Assembly (NCBI RefSeq): GCF_943193175.1
Contig: NZ_CALPDF010000008.1
Coordinates: 89,270 to 153,269, forward strand
Reading direction: 5' to 3'
Length of the DNA stretch: 64,000 bases
From: Neobacillus muris
GTDB lineage: Bacteria; Bacillota; Bacilli; Bacillales; Cytobacillaceae
Each line of letters opens with the position of its first letter. Position 1 is the first letter of the stretch. Shown piece after piece: positions 37,219 to 45,854 of this stretch. The notes under the pieces were generated by a model, which was not told the DNA's origin, searched no databases, and was given only the letters and a program-made list of their open reading frames with translations. The translations under genes and the position numbers were made by a program.

Positions 37219-37768
37219 GTAAACTTTCCATTTAAGTGGTTGCTGAAAAACACACTGAATCCCCCATCCAATGTGTTTTTTTCTATTATAGAAATTTTGG
37301 TCGTTCCTTATGTGTGGTTCCACAAAACTAATTAATCCAATCGAAAGATCGTTAGAGAATATCGGAACAAGGCTTAACAAAGCTAACATATGTAAGAAAG
37401 CATTTGCGGGAAATCTTCAACTTTTGCCTCTATTTGTGGTACGGTTCACCATTATTAATGCTGAACTACATCCTCTACAAACTGACCTTATATGCAAAAC
37501 GGGAACTGCTCTTTACTATGGAATAGAGCACGATAGTGGAAATTAAAGATCATGTTTATGATTGTTGACTTAGGTTTGCTTTACTAATATAATCTTCCAC
37601 TACCGCACCCGTCAGTAAAAAATAATTATATTTTCACTGTACAAATTTTAATAGATGATATAAACATGATCTTCAGTTGTTCCTGTATAGGCACCCATTT
37701 TTCTTATAAATCGTCCTAACGAGGAAAAATTCTTTTGTTCAATTATTTTGCCTCAACCTTCTAGGTGC
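37219..37768. other. Spacer with repeats and an inverted repeat
   Basis: About 550 bases. It contains the PAS gene terminator (37248-37278), two TTCCACTA-type repeats (37512-37541, inverted, and 37605-37625), and a 14-base inverted repeat AAGATCATGTTTAT (37546-37559) with its complement (37660-37673) about 100 bases apart. A 78-residue open frame at 37310-37546 is not convincing. Confidence 0.5.
37248..37282 (+). terminator. Terminator after the PAS gene
   Basis: AAACACA (37248-37254) pairs with TGTGTTT (37272-37278), followed by further T residues. It lies 30 bases after the stop. Confidence 0.6.
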
Positions 37769-38692
37769 TTACTCACCTACCATGCCATCCTTATCATTAT
37801 CTTGCATATATGGGTATAACCAGTGATCACTAGTTATTGGCATACTGAAACCTGCTGCTTTGGCTTCTTTAATCGTCACCTGTCCATTACCGTTTGTATC
37901 AACACTAGAAATATCACCCTTTGTGTTTGAACTAGCTGAATCGGAAGGCTCGCTTCCTGTTAAACCGAGTGAGGCGTTTACTTTATCAGGGTTCACATTG
38001 TCAAATGTATCAACAATCTTGTTACCCATTAAAGTGTAAGTATACTGATAACTTGAAGGAATCTGTGTTTCTGTATTCGGATATGTGATAATGGCTTCAA
38101 AATTAGTGGCTCCACCTGCTTTGCGGATCGCGTCTTCCATATACGCTTGATCACCATGTCGGTTGAGCGTACTATCTTGTGGGGTAATATTATAAGCATT
38201 CGATACCCCGCCTAGAGAATCAGCAATGATATGTCCCTCATCTAAATCGTCCCTTTCAACACCAGGAACTTTTGCTTCATCAGGATAGTATCTGCCAGAC
38301 GATGATACAGGTTCGTTACGGTCATCTTGCAGAATAATTTCGTCAGCAATGACACGTACTAGTTGCCCGTATTCATTCGTAAATGCCCAATATTCACGGT
38401 CCCCATAACCAATGTCAACGACGACATTCGGTTCCCGAAGTCCAGACATATCACCACCATCAACTTCGATAAGTTTATATCCTGTGAACAGTTCATTACT
38501 TGGTTGGGTTGAGGTTTCCTCTACTTCTGGTTCATCAACAACCGTAGTAACTTCTTCATTATTTGTATTAACTGTGGTTACTTCTTGTGAATCTGTTTCT
38601 CCATCTGTAACGGAACCTTCTTCTACGTTGGTACAACCGACTATAAAGATGATCGTTAAAAGGAAGATTAAAGAATTCAATTTCTTTTTCAT
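37769..38692 (-). CDS. Secreted DNA/RNA non-specific endonuclease lipoprotein with EF-hand-like tail
   Basis: A 307-residue protein. The lipobox IVGC puts the lipid-bearing Cys at residue 20, followed by an acidic Thr/Glu-rich linker to about residue 68. The nuclease core carries DLDEGHIIADSLGG, with catalytic His, and YNITPQDSTLNRHGDQAYMED, typical of the Endonuclea_NS_2 family. The C-terminal 50 residues have two calcium-loop patterns, DTNGNGQVTIKEA and DNDKDGMVGE. It should be surface-anchored and calcium-dependent, a role in DNA scavenging or uptake being plausible given the comK homologue nearby. Confidence 0.87.
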   Translation of the reverse strand: MKKKLNSLIFLLTIIFIVGCTNVEEGSVTDGETDSQEVTTVNTNNEEVTTVVDEPEVEETSTQPSNELFTGYKLIEVDGGDMSGLREPNVVVDIGYGDREYWAFTNEYGQLVRVIADEIILQDDRNEPVSSSGRYYPDEAKVPGVERDDLDEGHIIADSLGGVSNAYNITPQDSTLNRHGDQAYMEDAIRKAGGATNFEAIITYPNTETQIPSSYQYTYTLMGNKIVDTFDNVNPDKVNASLGLTGSEPSDSASSNTKGDISSVDTNGNGQVTIKEAKAAGFSMPITSDHWLYPYMQDNDKDGMVGE

Positions 38693-38814
38693 TTTATGAC
38701 TCTCCTATAATAGTTTCATCATGTTTATTCTAAAATCTCTGAAAGTTAACATAGATTAACGTTGTAAACCTATTGATAAGAGGAAGAGAAAATTCTAAAT
38801 TTTAGTACCTTTTG

Positions 38815-38937
38815 CTAATTCTTCGCGTAATTTTTTATCTCTTCAGTTTGGTTTAAGATATTATTATACACTTTTCTTAAAGCATCATAAACAGCAAAAA
38901 TTTCCAATAATCCTAAGAATCCGACCAGTAAATCCAT
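38815..38937 (-). CDS. Possible 40-residue membrane peptide
   Basis: ATG 38937 to TAG 38815. The peptide has a hydrophobic N-terminal half (MDLLVGFLGLLEIFAVYDA) and a charged C-terminal half, the composition of small membrane proteins. The ribosome site TTAGGT is weak. It could be real or chance. Confidence 0.35.
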   Translation of the reverse strand: MDLLVGFLGLLEIFAVYDALRKVYNNILNQTEEIKNYAKN

Positions 38938-39095
38938 TTTATACCTAATTCATTTAATATATTAAATGAATAATGACCAAATTGATGGTCATTCTGTCAT
39001 TTCAAATTGGTCTCACTTCCCGAGTTATAGGGACAAGTCCTTATCAACATTCGCATAGATCAATTAATCATTCATAAAAATTGTTAAGGAAATAC

Positions 39096-39133
39096 AAAAA
39101 ATAATCCCATCTCATTAATTGAGAAGGGATCAT
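39096..39133 (-). terminator. Terminator after the excalibur lipoprotein remnant
   Basis: Stem ATGATCCCTTCTC / GAGATGGGATTAT with one mismatch, loop AATTAAT, and a TTTTTTGTATT tail on the minus strand. Confidence 0.65.
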
Positions 39134-39170
39134 TCATACTTCAATACCTTAGAAAGGTTTACCAAGTGAT

Positions 39171-39512
39171 CTATCTTTCACAAGCAAAATTATCTTTATC
39201 TCTATCTAGTTTAGATTGATAGGCTGGATGATCAGAAGCTACGCCATCTGGATATTTCTTTCTTAGTTCCGTACAATTGGCAAAAATCTCTAATCCTCCA
39301 CTTTAAGCTGCAACTGTTGCTGCTTGGGCTTCTGCTTCTGCCTTCGCTTTAGCTTCTGCTTTTTCCTTTGCTTTGGACTCAGAACTCTTTTCCTCATTCT
39401 TATCCTCTGCTTTTGAGGTTGTTGAACTTTCAGATGAACAAGCAACTAAACTAAATAGTAAAAATAAAGCAAATAAACCTACTAAATACTTTTTCAATTC
39501 CATAACCCCCAT
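39171..39512 (-). pseudogene. Excalibur-domain lipoprotein gene interrupted by one in-frame stop
   Basis: The first part (39303-39512) encodes a lipoprotein signal with lipobox LVAC (Cys25) and an Ala/Glu/Lys-rich linker ending QAATVAA. A TAA at 39305-39303 follows. In the same frame the DNA continues with NCTELRKKYPDGVASDHPAY and LDRDKDNFACER before TAG at 39171, a complete excalibur calcium-binding domain. One base change would restore a 113-residue protein. It is either a recent nonsense mutation or a stop that is read through. Confidence 0.8.
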
Positions 39513-39875
39513 AATACTTTCTATATCTTTGTATATATAACAATATCATTTATTGTTATATTTTAACTTGTTTTAGACAAATTTATTTGTAATTTTGCAT
39601 TTAGTTCTTCAAGGCAAGTCCCTTCAGTTATAACTAAAGAGCACCATTTTGCTCTAATGTTACATTCAGGTATGTTATGCAAATCCATAACAATTAATCC
39701 AAGAAACTCCAGACAATAAGATTTTATAAAAATATAGTTACGAAACGTTGAGGTGACTCACGTTTACTAGGAATATGATAAGTCCATTGGGAAGGATAAG
39801 AACCAGACCTTGATTGTCACCATTCTTTTATCTCATTTACTCTGCGTCAAAAATGAATCAATGGTTCCCGGTTCG
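39513..39875. other. Spacer without a recognised gene
   Basis: About 360 AT-rich bases. A small hairpin AGAGC...GCTCT lies near 39644-39663. Nothing else is recognisable. Confidence 0.45.
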
Positions 39876-40319
39876 TCATCCTTCCGCATACTCCGGCCGT
39901 CCCTTGACGACATCTGGAACATCATAGGATTTCGTTACTTGATGCATCTTCCCAATCGTTTTTCCCCATGTGAAAAATAATGGTGAATCAAATGGTTCCG
40001 ATTGCACATTTACAGTTCTTCCCGGCACTTTCGAAAACAGGGCCGCGGAAAATGAGGATGGACCAATTTGCTCAACAAATTCCCCGTTTACGGACTGCAA
40101 TACTTCCGGAACATGTATACCATTCGCATGAAAAAAGTTCATCCAATCCAGTTCAGAAATAATTTCCTCTTTCTCCCGATGGGACGAATGTGTCAATCTC
40201 AAAATGGATGGTTTTCCTTCTCTCTTCACATCAAATACAAAGTTTTCAAAATCACCTAGCTTTTCCCCGATTCGATCCAGTTTGAACAAAGCTTGTGCTT
40301 CCTTTAAGACATCATGCAA
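39876..40319 (-). pseudogene. Aminoglycoside phosphotransferase-family protein, truncated
   Basis: A 147-residue open frame matching the N-terminal lobe of APH/choline kinase-like phosphotransferases (NFVFDVKREGKPSILRLTHS, then WMNFFHANGIHVPEVL). The family usually has 300 or more residues. The catalytic lobe with HGDLH-type and DFD motifs is missing, and the frame stops after GRPEYAEG with no continuation that I can find downstream. The start is TTG 40319. It is probably an inactive remnant. Confidence 0.7.
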
Positions 40320-40644
40320 TACATCCTGTTAACGAAAAGATGAAAAATAAGCCTATACATAAGTGAAAAAATTCTTTCATTCTACTCCTCGCTTTTAACT
40401 TTACTACTTTTTTTACCATTTCTACCCTTTTACAAGTTGCCCGATATAATGCCCAAGACAATTTGCTATGTCCATATTTCACTACATTTAAAATAGAAGT
40501 ATATTTTTGAATACGTTTAAATGAATGGAAGGTTTCACTTTGTTCACTAACGAGCAGTTAGTCGAATAAGAAAAACGGCATCACTAATATGTGCTGTTAC
40601 ACAAACAAAACCCCTTCAGATACGGTTGAAGGGGTTTTTAAATT
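40320..40644. other. Spacer between the phosphotransferase remnant and the exporter
   Basis: About 325 bases with no gene. The exporter's terminator (40607-40639) is at its right end. Confidence 0.5.
40607..40639. terminator. Strong terminator after the DMT exporter
   Basis: AAAACCCCTTCA pairs with TGAAGGGGTTTT across a short loop, with T-rich flanks on both strands. Confidence 0.85.
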
Positions 40645-41520
40645 CTATTTTTTCTCAATTACAACAAATAAAACACCCATAAGAATTAGGATGGAGCCTA
40701 TCCAAAACGTTACACCTATTTTCTCACCTAGTTTAAGCCATCCGAGTAATGTCCCAACCACCGGTTGAAAGAAGAAAAAAAGACCCCCGCTTGAGGCTTC
40801 AAGCATTTGTAAGCCGCGATTCCAAAGTAGAAATCCACCTGCTGTTGATACAATACCCAAATACAAGACTCCCCCCCAAATGGCCGGGTGAGTCAATTGA
40901 GAAATATTAATTGCGTGTAAACGCGGCAATACAAAAGGGGTCAACACGATTAGGGCTACTAAGATGGAATAGGTTGTTATCACAATTTGTGAATAATTGC
41001 TAGGCACACGCTTTACAAGTACAGACATTAATGCCCATGTTAAAGCAGCAATGAGAAGTGAAATACCACCAAGTATATAGGACATATTTACTTGACCTAC
41101 TCCAACTATGAGAAAAACCCCAATTGTCGCTAGACAAACGGAGAGTCCCTTTTTTAACGTCAGCCGTTCTTTAAGAAGTATGCGGGCAAAAATAACCATA
41201 AAGGCTGGTGTCGAAGAAGTTATAATCGCTCCCATTTGTGCTGTGGATAGCATTGTTCCAGTTTCCTGCGCAAAAATTGAAATGGCATTACCAATAATCC
41301 CAATAGCTATGATTAGTAAGAAATCACGTTTATTGATTCGCCATTTTTGCCTTGATATGATACCAATCATGAGAAGTGCGACAATAGCCACTAAATATCG
41401 CAGCCACACGAGTTCCAGTGGAGGTATGACCGATACTACAACTTTAACAACAACGTACATGCCGCCCCAAATACTTGAAGCTAAAATTAAAAATAAAGAA
41501 CCTAATACGGTTTTTTTCAT
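40645..41520 (-). CDS. EamA-family (DMT superfamily) exporter
   Basis: A 291-residue protein with about ten membrane helices in two EamA repeats, starting ASSIWGGMYVVVK. The family includes exporters of amino acids and metabolites. The start is ATG 41520, seven bases after GGAGGG. A short leader frame and hairpin lie upstream (41548-41646), suggesting control of expression by translation. Confidence 0.88.
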   Translation of the reverse strand: MKKTVLGSLFLILASSIWGGMYVVVKVVVSVIPPLELVWLRYLVAIVALLMIGIISRQKWRINKRDFLLIIAIGIIGNAISIFAQETGTMLSTAQMGAIITSSTPAFMVIFARILLKERLTLKKGLSVCLATIGVFLIVGVGQVNMSYILGGISLLIAALTWALMSVLVKRVPSNYSQIVITTYSILVALIVLTPFVLPRLHAINISQLTHPAIWGGVLYLGIVSTAGGFLLWNRGLQMLEASSGGLFFFFQPVVGTLLGWLKLGEKIGVTFWIGSILILMGVLFVVIEKK

Positions 41521-41547
41521 TTTGTACCCTCCGTCTTTTGTTTAGGT

Positions 41548-41646
41548 CGAGGCAGCCCCTAACGGAGAGATGTAGTCACCTTCACTCCATTAAGAGCAGA
41601 AGAGTGCTACTGGTACATCGTTTTCAAATAAGGGAGTCCAATACAT
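41548..41646 (-). promoter_or_regulatory. Leader peptide and hairpin upstream of the exporter gene
   Basis: An 18-codon frame (MYWTPLFENDVPVALFCS, 41590-41646) has a strong GAGGTGA site eight bases before its ATG. Around its end, GATGTA-CC-AGT-AG-CACTC can pair with GAGTG...ACT-ACATC downstream. The same frame continues past the stop as WSEGDYISPLGAAST. The exporter ribosome site follows closely. This resembles leader-peptide attenuation as in erm or cat genes, but the frame could also be a gene remnant with a nonsense codon. Confidence 0.5.
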
Positions 41647-41957
41647 TTTGATTCACCTCTAGTCGAATTGTTTTTACGATTATCTGTATTTTATTATAAC
41701 AAAGAATATTCAGACTATGTTTGATAAGCTCCTAAAGAATTATTATAAAGTGAGTAGATTGAGAAATTTGAATAAAATAAATAATAAATAAATTAAAAAA
41801 GACCCAACATGCAGCAACATGTCCGGTCCAGCAATAAACGGTTCCCCATTGGAGCCGGCCAAAAGGCAATTAACCTACCTGAGCCTCTAAATCCAAGGTG
41901 GATTATTTTTATGATATTAATGAAAGAATGGTCACGATGAATCCTGTTAATTGAACC
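41647..41957. other. Spacer with repeat copy D
   Basis: About 310 bases: the upstream AT-rich region of the leader and the interspersed repeat copy D (41791-41914). No gene is visible. Confidence 0.5.
41791..41914. repeat. Interspersed two-hairpin repeat, copy D
   Basis: The 5' hairpin GACCCAACATG (41801-41811) pairs imperfectly with CATGTCCGGTC (41818-41828). A middle hairpin GGTTCC...GGAGCC follows, and the 3' part ends AAGGTGGATTATTTTTATG as in copies B and E. Confidence 0.7.
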
Positions 41958-42284
41958 TTAGTGATCTTCAACCTCTATTAAATAGATTTTTTCTTTGAAG
42001 CCGCCTCTCTTTTCAGCTTTCAGTTTGCGAACCTTTTCAATAGTTTCAATTGTTGATCCATGACATTCTGCTAGTGCATGAATGATCTCCAGTAAATCCG
42101 CTAGCTCTTCAATAGCATCCTGATCATTCCCGGCATTCACGTACTCATTTAGTTCCTCAAAGCTTTTCGTTTTTAATTCTTTTCTATATTCTTCGTTATT
42201 CAATATTCTGGTTGAAAAGGTCTTGCCAGTACGACTAATGATCTCTGGAATTTGGTCTCGAACTAGTTTATTGTGAATAAGCAT
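41958..42284 (-). CDS. MazG-like/phosphoribosyl-ATP pyrophosphohydrolase-like protein
   Basis: A 108-residue all-alpha NTP pyrophosphohydrolase-like protein. The N-terminus NKLVRDQIPEII and the metal-binding helix pattern AIEELADLLEIIHALAE are typical of the COG4997 group, relatives of HisE and MazG. It probably hydrolyses a nucleotide or modified NTP. The start is ATG 42284, four bases after AGGAG. Confidence 0.85.
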   Translation of the reverse strand: MLIHNKLVRDQIPEIISRTGKTFSTRILNNEEYRKELKTKSFEELNEYVNAGNDQDAIEELADLLEIIHALAECHGSTIETIEKVRKLKAEKRGGFKEKIYLIEVEDH

Positions 42285-42351
42285 TTTTCTCCTTCTTTCA
42301 AGCTTTCTTCCTAATTATCTGCATTTTATAGTTGAGTGGTTCCGTTTTCAT

Positions 42352-43224
42352 CTATCCCTCATAACGATAAGTTGGAGTACCTTTCACGTCTAATTTCAAG
42401 CGAAACAAACCGCCAGCAAAAGGCTGATCCTCGTACTCTTTCGTAATCCCGTTATGTCTGGCCGTAGTAATATAGAGTTCATCCAAATGTTTGCCGCCGA
42501 ATACGCATGATGTGACCCGTGCCACTGGCAATAGGATGGAATCGAGCTTTTGTCCAGTTCTTGGGTTCCATCTGGAAACCTGGTAACCATCCCAGTGGGC
42601 GATCCAAAGCATGCCTTCCTCGTCGATAGTCATACCGTCTGGAAACCCTTCCTCTCCAGAAAAGTCTACGACTGTCCGTTTGTTTCGAAGTGCTATCGCC
42701 TCCAAGTCAAAGTCGTAGGCCACCACCTTCTGCTCCCACGTGTCAATAAAGTACATCGTTTGATGATCCTGAGTCCAGGCAATGCCGTTGGAAATGCCGA
42801 TATTCTCCTCCACTGTATGAATGGCGCCACTTGTTTCCAAACAATACAAGGCACCAGATGCCGTCTGTTCGCTCATATCCATGGTTCCGGCCCAAAATCT
42901 TCCGGCTGCGTCGCATTTTCCGTCGTTGAAACGGTTGAGCGGCAAATGAGCTTCCGGATCTGCAAGGTGGATGCTGTGACCGTTCTCCAAGTCGAGCTTG
43001 TAAAAACCGTTCTGCATGGCCACGATAACTCCCCCGCTCTTGCAGGGAACGACGGCTCCAACATATTGTCCTGTTGAAACAACGCGGTCTGTTCCCATAT
43101 TCGGATCAAAAATATGTACTTTCTGTCCAAGAACATCGACCCAGTATAAAACTTGCCTCTCTTCGTCCCAGCTCGGTCCCTCTCCAAGGATGGCTTTAGC
43201 ATCCAATACCAGTTCAGGTTTCAT
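42352..43224 (-). CDS. SMP-30/gluconolactonase-family (regucalcin-like) hydrolase
   Basis: A 290-residue six-bladed beta-propeller lactonase. The metal ligands are visible: Glu in GEGPSW near residue 15, Asn in NGIAW and Asp in FPDGMTID, plus the substrate-loop NRFNDGKCD. It would open a sugar lactone. I chose ATG 43224, seven bases after AGGAG. A promoter is visible at 43264-43292. Confidence 0.9.
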   Translation of the reverse strand: MKPELVLDAKAILGEGPSWDEERQVLYWVDVLGQKVHIFDPNMGTDRVVSTGQYVGAVVPCKSGGVIVAMQNGFYKLDLENGHSIHLADPEAHLPLNRFNDGKCDAAGRFWAGTMDMSEQTASGALYCLETSGAIHTVEENIGISNGIAWTQDHQTMYFIDTWEQKVVAYDFDLEAIALRNKRTVVDFSGEEGFPDGMTIDEEGMLWIAHWDGYQVSRWNPRTGQKLDSILLPVARVTSCVFGGKHLDELYITTARHNGITKEYEDQPFAGGLFRLKLDVKGTPTYRYEG

Positions 43225-43263
43225 GAATGATCTCCTCTTCATTTATATAGAATGACAACTCAA

Positions 43264-43292
43264 AGTTTAAACTTTTACTATTATTTTGACAA
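43264..43292 (-). promoter_or_regulatory. Sigma-A-type promoter of the SMP-30 gene
   Basis: TTGTCA (43292-43287), 17-base spacer, TAAACT (43269-43264), 40 bases before the ATG. The -10 overlaps the palindrome AGTTTAAACT within a 15-base string that also occurs at 61919-61933, upstream of another gene. Confidence 0.55.
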
Positions 43293-43337
43293 TATAGGAA
43301 TCAATCTAGATAGGAACGAACAAACCCTAAAAAAGAA

Positions 43338-43360
43338 TGGGCCTAAATGAAATAGACCCA
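43338..43360 (-). terminator. Weak terminator after the helicase gene
   Basis: A short stem TGGGTC/GGCCCA with an internal mismatch, followed on the minus strand by TTCTTTTTT. It lies just downstream of the helicase stop. Confidence 0.45.
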
Positions 43361-43370
43361 AATGAATAGT

Positions 43371-44660
43371 TTAATTTATATTCTCCATTCCACTCTTTCT
43401 ATCTTTTCTCTCATGATTGATACGATCCAAGTACTTTGTAAATTCGGATTCACCGGAGTAAGACAAGCAAAGAAACTGCTTTGCTCTTGTCATTCCTATG
43501 TATAATAAAGAAACTTCCCTCTCCCGATCCTCTTCTAAAGGAAATGGCATGGAGTCAACATTCACGATAAAAACAGCCTGGAAATCTAGGCCCTTACTAC
43601 TGTCTATAGTGCTGATCTTTACTTTTCCATCTTCCTTTTTAAAGGATCTTTTGGAAACATCATTCTCCGTAATCCAAAAGTAAGGGATATCAAATTCAGC
43701 CAAAGTCCGTTTAATAATATCGATGATCGGATACTTATGTGTCCTTTTAACCCGATATAAGATTAACATCTCATCAAGCGGAACCTTCAGCTCTTTTTGC
43801 AGCTTGACTATTTGCCTGGCTACAATTCTCATTTCATCAAAAAAGTTCGAAGCTTTTATTATGCCTGGTTCAGGTCCTTTTCGTTTTGTGCTTTGCGGTG
43901 CAATGATCTCACCTTCCAGCTCTCGATTCACAACCTTATTTTTAAACAATGAATGTTTTCGATAAAAGTCCCATGCAAACTTAACAATTTGTGCGGTATT
44001 TCGGTAATTAATCGTCAGTACCTTTGAACGTCCCTGAAAGCTAAAGCCGGTGTCCTGTAAATAGGAGCGTTTTCGTTTATAAATGTCCTGGGCACGATCC
44101 TCCACTAACAATAATGACTGTGTTTCCGCATTAATCAGTAAACTGACTAACCGCAGCCAATCCGCTTCAAAATCCTGTCCCTCGTCGATCAAGACAGCGT
44201 CATAGGTCGGAAGAATAGCTTCATTTCTTTCTATCTTTTCAATCATTTGACCAAGTTGATGTTCCTTCATTTTCAAGTCATTCTTTAACCATGAATGAAA
44301 GTTACGAACGATAATGTTTTGATTCTGGACCATTTTATTGGATGGATCAAAATCAAACAAATCCTCCGGCTCACTTACCATATGGTTAATCATTTGCTGA
44401 ATGGTATTTGCCAGTGAAATGTTATAGCAAAGAATAAGAATCTTCCAATCAGGATTTTGCTTCGATAACATTTTGGCCCGGCTTGCTAAAATAATCGTTT
44501 TCCCGCTGCCGGCTACCCCACGGATAAGGCGGTTCTTATCCCCTATTTGCTTGGCCAAATTCTCCTGATGGAAATCCATTGTTTTAATGTCATGGAGAGA
44601 TAACAGCAGCTGATCTTGATAGGGAACCGGAGCCTTAAATTCAGCCAAAATCCTCCTCAC
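43371..44660 (-). CDS. UvrD/Rep-like superfamily 1 helicase, N-terminally shortened
   Basis: A 429-residue helicase with Walker A GVAGSGKT (48-55), motif II LIDEGQDF (about 157-164), the YRNT motif III/IV region, KISTIDSSKGLDFQAVFIV and the final LLYIGMTRAKQFL motif VI. Related Bacillus proteins carry an N-terminal NERD nuclease-related domain before the sequence AEFKAPVPYQDQ; that domain is missing here. The GTG start at 44660 has AGGAGG inside the first codons rather than upstream, so translation may be poor. The gene was probably cut at its 5' end at about 44660. Confidence 0.8.
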   Translation of the reverse strand: MRRILAEFKAPVPYQDQLLLSLHDIKTMDFHQENLAKQIGDKNRLIRGVAGSGKTIILASRAKMLSKQNPDWKILILCYNISLANTIQQMINHMVSEPEDLFDFDPSNKMVQNQNIIVRNFHSWLKNDLKMKEHQLGQMIEKIERNEAILPTYDAVLIDEGQDFEADWLRLVSLLINAETQSLLLVEDRAQDIYKRKRSYLQDTGFSFQGRSKVLTINYRNTAQIVKFAWDFYRKHSLFKNKVVNRELEGEIIAPQSTKRKGPEPGIIKASNFFDEMRIVARQIVKLQKELKVPLDEMLILYRVKRTHKYPIIDIIKRTLAEFDIPYFWITENDVSKRSFKKEDGKVKISTIDSSKGLDFQAVFIVNVDSMPFPLEEDREREVSLLYIGMTRAKQFLCLSYSGESEFTKYLDRINHERKDRKSGMENIN

Positions 44661-44693
44661 ACAAATGTTAAAAATTCTATTACTCAGGCTGAT

Positions 44694-44987
44694 GTGGAGG
44701 CATTAGTAGATGCAAGGATAAAGGAGCATGCTGCCACAATTGAACAATCAATTACGGCAAAAGTTAGCATTAGTCAGAAAGACAACCAAGAAGATTACTC
44801 CTTAACTCCAAAGCAAATTGAGTTTGCTCTTTCCTTAATTTACAAAGTAAAAAATGAGTATGAATTAGCCATTAATCCAGCAGAACTCACGATTAAGGAT
44901 CTTAATAAATTGATTGCTTATAATAAATTTAAAAATAAGGGTATTCTTGTCAATCTAGCAAAAAAAGGTGTATTAAGGAAAATATAA
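44694..44987 (+). CDS. Partial gene of unknown function (5' end lost)
   Basis: An open frame of at least 97 residues on the plus strand. Its composition is protein-like: VEALVDARIKEH, then YSLTPKQIEFALSLIYKV, and a lysine-rich end. No ribosome site precedes the GTG at 44694; the frame runs back into the helicase 5' end on the other strand. I take it as the C-terminal piece of a lost gene. A terminator follows at 45001-45037. The family is not recognised. Confidence 0.4.
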   Translation: MEALVDARIKEHAATIEQSITAKVSISQKDNQEDYSLTPKQIEFALSLIYKVKNEYELAINPAELTIKDLNKLIAYNKFKNKGILVNLAKKGVLRKI

Positions 44988-45000
44988 ATGTCCTAACACA

Positions 45001-45037
45001 AAAAATTCCCTAACCTTTCTTGGTAAGGGGATTTTTT
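45001..45037. terminator. Bidirectional terminator
   Basis: AAAAATTCCCTAACC pairs with GGTAAGGGGATTTTTT with two mismatches, flanked by A and T runs. It follows the partial plus-strand gene. Confidence 0.75.
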
Positions 45038-45202
45038 GTAAAAAAAGAATATAAATACATGTTTTAATAAAAAATTAGGACTAACTATAAAATACTGTCA
45101 ACCATTACATTATTAAGTAATCAACTTTTGGAAACCAGGCACGCATGTCTCAAACAGTTTTGAAAACTATGGAGGACACCAGTTCTTTTGTTTAACAATC
45201 TA

Positions 45203-45772
45203 TTACCGATTATTTTTCTTGCTCAAGGAAGAACATTTGTATCCACCCTTTTTCTCAATAATCATTATCCCTTTTTTTGGCTGATCTATATAGTTCCATG
45301 AATTTTGAGTGTTTTGGTTTATCATGTCCTTCAGGTCCTTTGCCGTTTGGCGTTTATTCCGAAAAGATGATTCCCTTTGAGCTATTTCAAATTGATGACC
45401 ATAACTTAAATAAACTAGTGTGAATTTTTGGCCCAGCGCCTGAGTGTTTTTCACATGGTTAAGCGCAAACCAGACACAGTTATCCTTTTTATATGACTGT
45501 GATGGAAAAAGCCAAATGTCCAAAGAGGCATCCATTTTGATTGGATACATCTTTTTATTTTCACCAAGCAGCATACTCGAACTTTTGAGTGCACCCTTAA
45601 AGCTCGATCCATAGCGAATGAGAGACCTGTCAATGAGCTGAATAGGAGACATAGCAACCATAAACATCTCTTCTCCCTCAACAGCCACCGTGTACATTTC
45701 CCCATTCTCATTAAGTTTTCCATAAAACAGCACCGTATTTCCATTAATTAAATATTCATACTTCAGCTCCAT
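45203..45772 (-). CDS. comK: ComK-family competence transcription factor
   Basis: A 189-residue protein matching Bacillus ComK by eye: the region LIDRSLIRYGSSFKGALKSS corresponds to IVDRSCRFFGSSYAGRK of B. subtilis, and IWLFPSQSYKKDNCVWFALNHV to IFLFPTLSSTRPQCGWISHVHV. ComK activates DNA uptake and recombination genes. The length is as expected (about 190). The start is ATG 45772 after AGAAGGG. Some Bacillaceae carry two ComK genes, so this may be a second copy. A candidate small RNA starts about 80 bases upstream, divergently. Confidence 0.82.
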   Translation of the reverse strand: MELKYEYLINGNTVLFYGKLNENGEMYTVAVEGEEMFMVAMSPIQLIDRSLIRYGSSFKGALKSSSMLLGENKKMYPIKMDASLDIWLFPSQSYKKDNCVWFALNHVKNTQALGQKFTLVYLSYGHQFEIAQRESSFRNKRQTAKDLKDMINQNTQNSWNYIDQPKKGIMIIEKKGGYKCSSLSKKNNR

Positions 45773-45820
45773 TTTGTACCCTTCTTTCCTATCAATATGA
45801 AATCATTTACTCTAGCATTA

Positions 45821-45848
45821 TTGATTTTTTTCAGAAAAAGGGTATACT
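45821..45848 (+). promoter_or_regulatory. Sigma-A-type promoter with overlapping dyad
   Basis: TTGATT (45821-45826), 16-base spacer, TATACT (45843-45848). The -10 lies within GGGTATAC-N13-GTATACCC (45840-45868), a perfect inverted repeat that could be an operator. No protein gene follows on the plus strand, only a hairpin and terminator. Confidence 0.6.
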
Positions 45849-45854
45849 AACAGA

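Noticed and set aside
37310..37546. 78-residue plus-strand open frame after the PAS gene
   Set aside because: No ribosome site, no recognisable sequence, and it overlaps a repeat unit.
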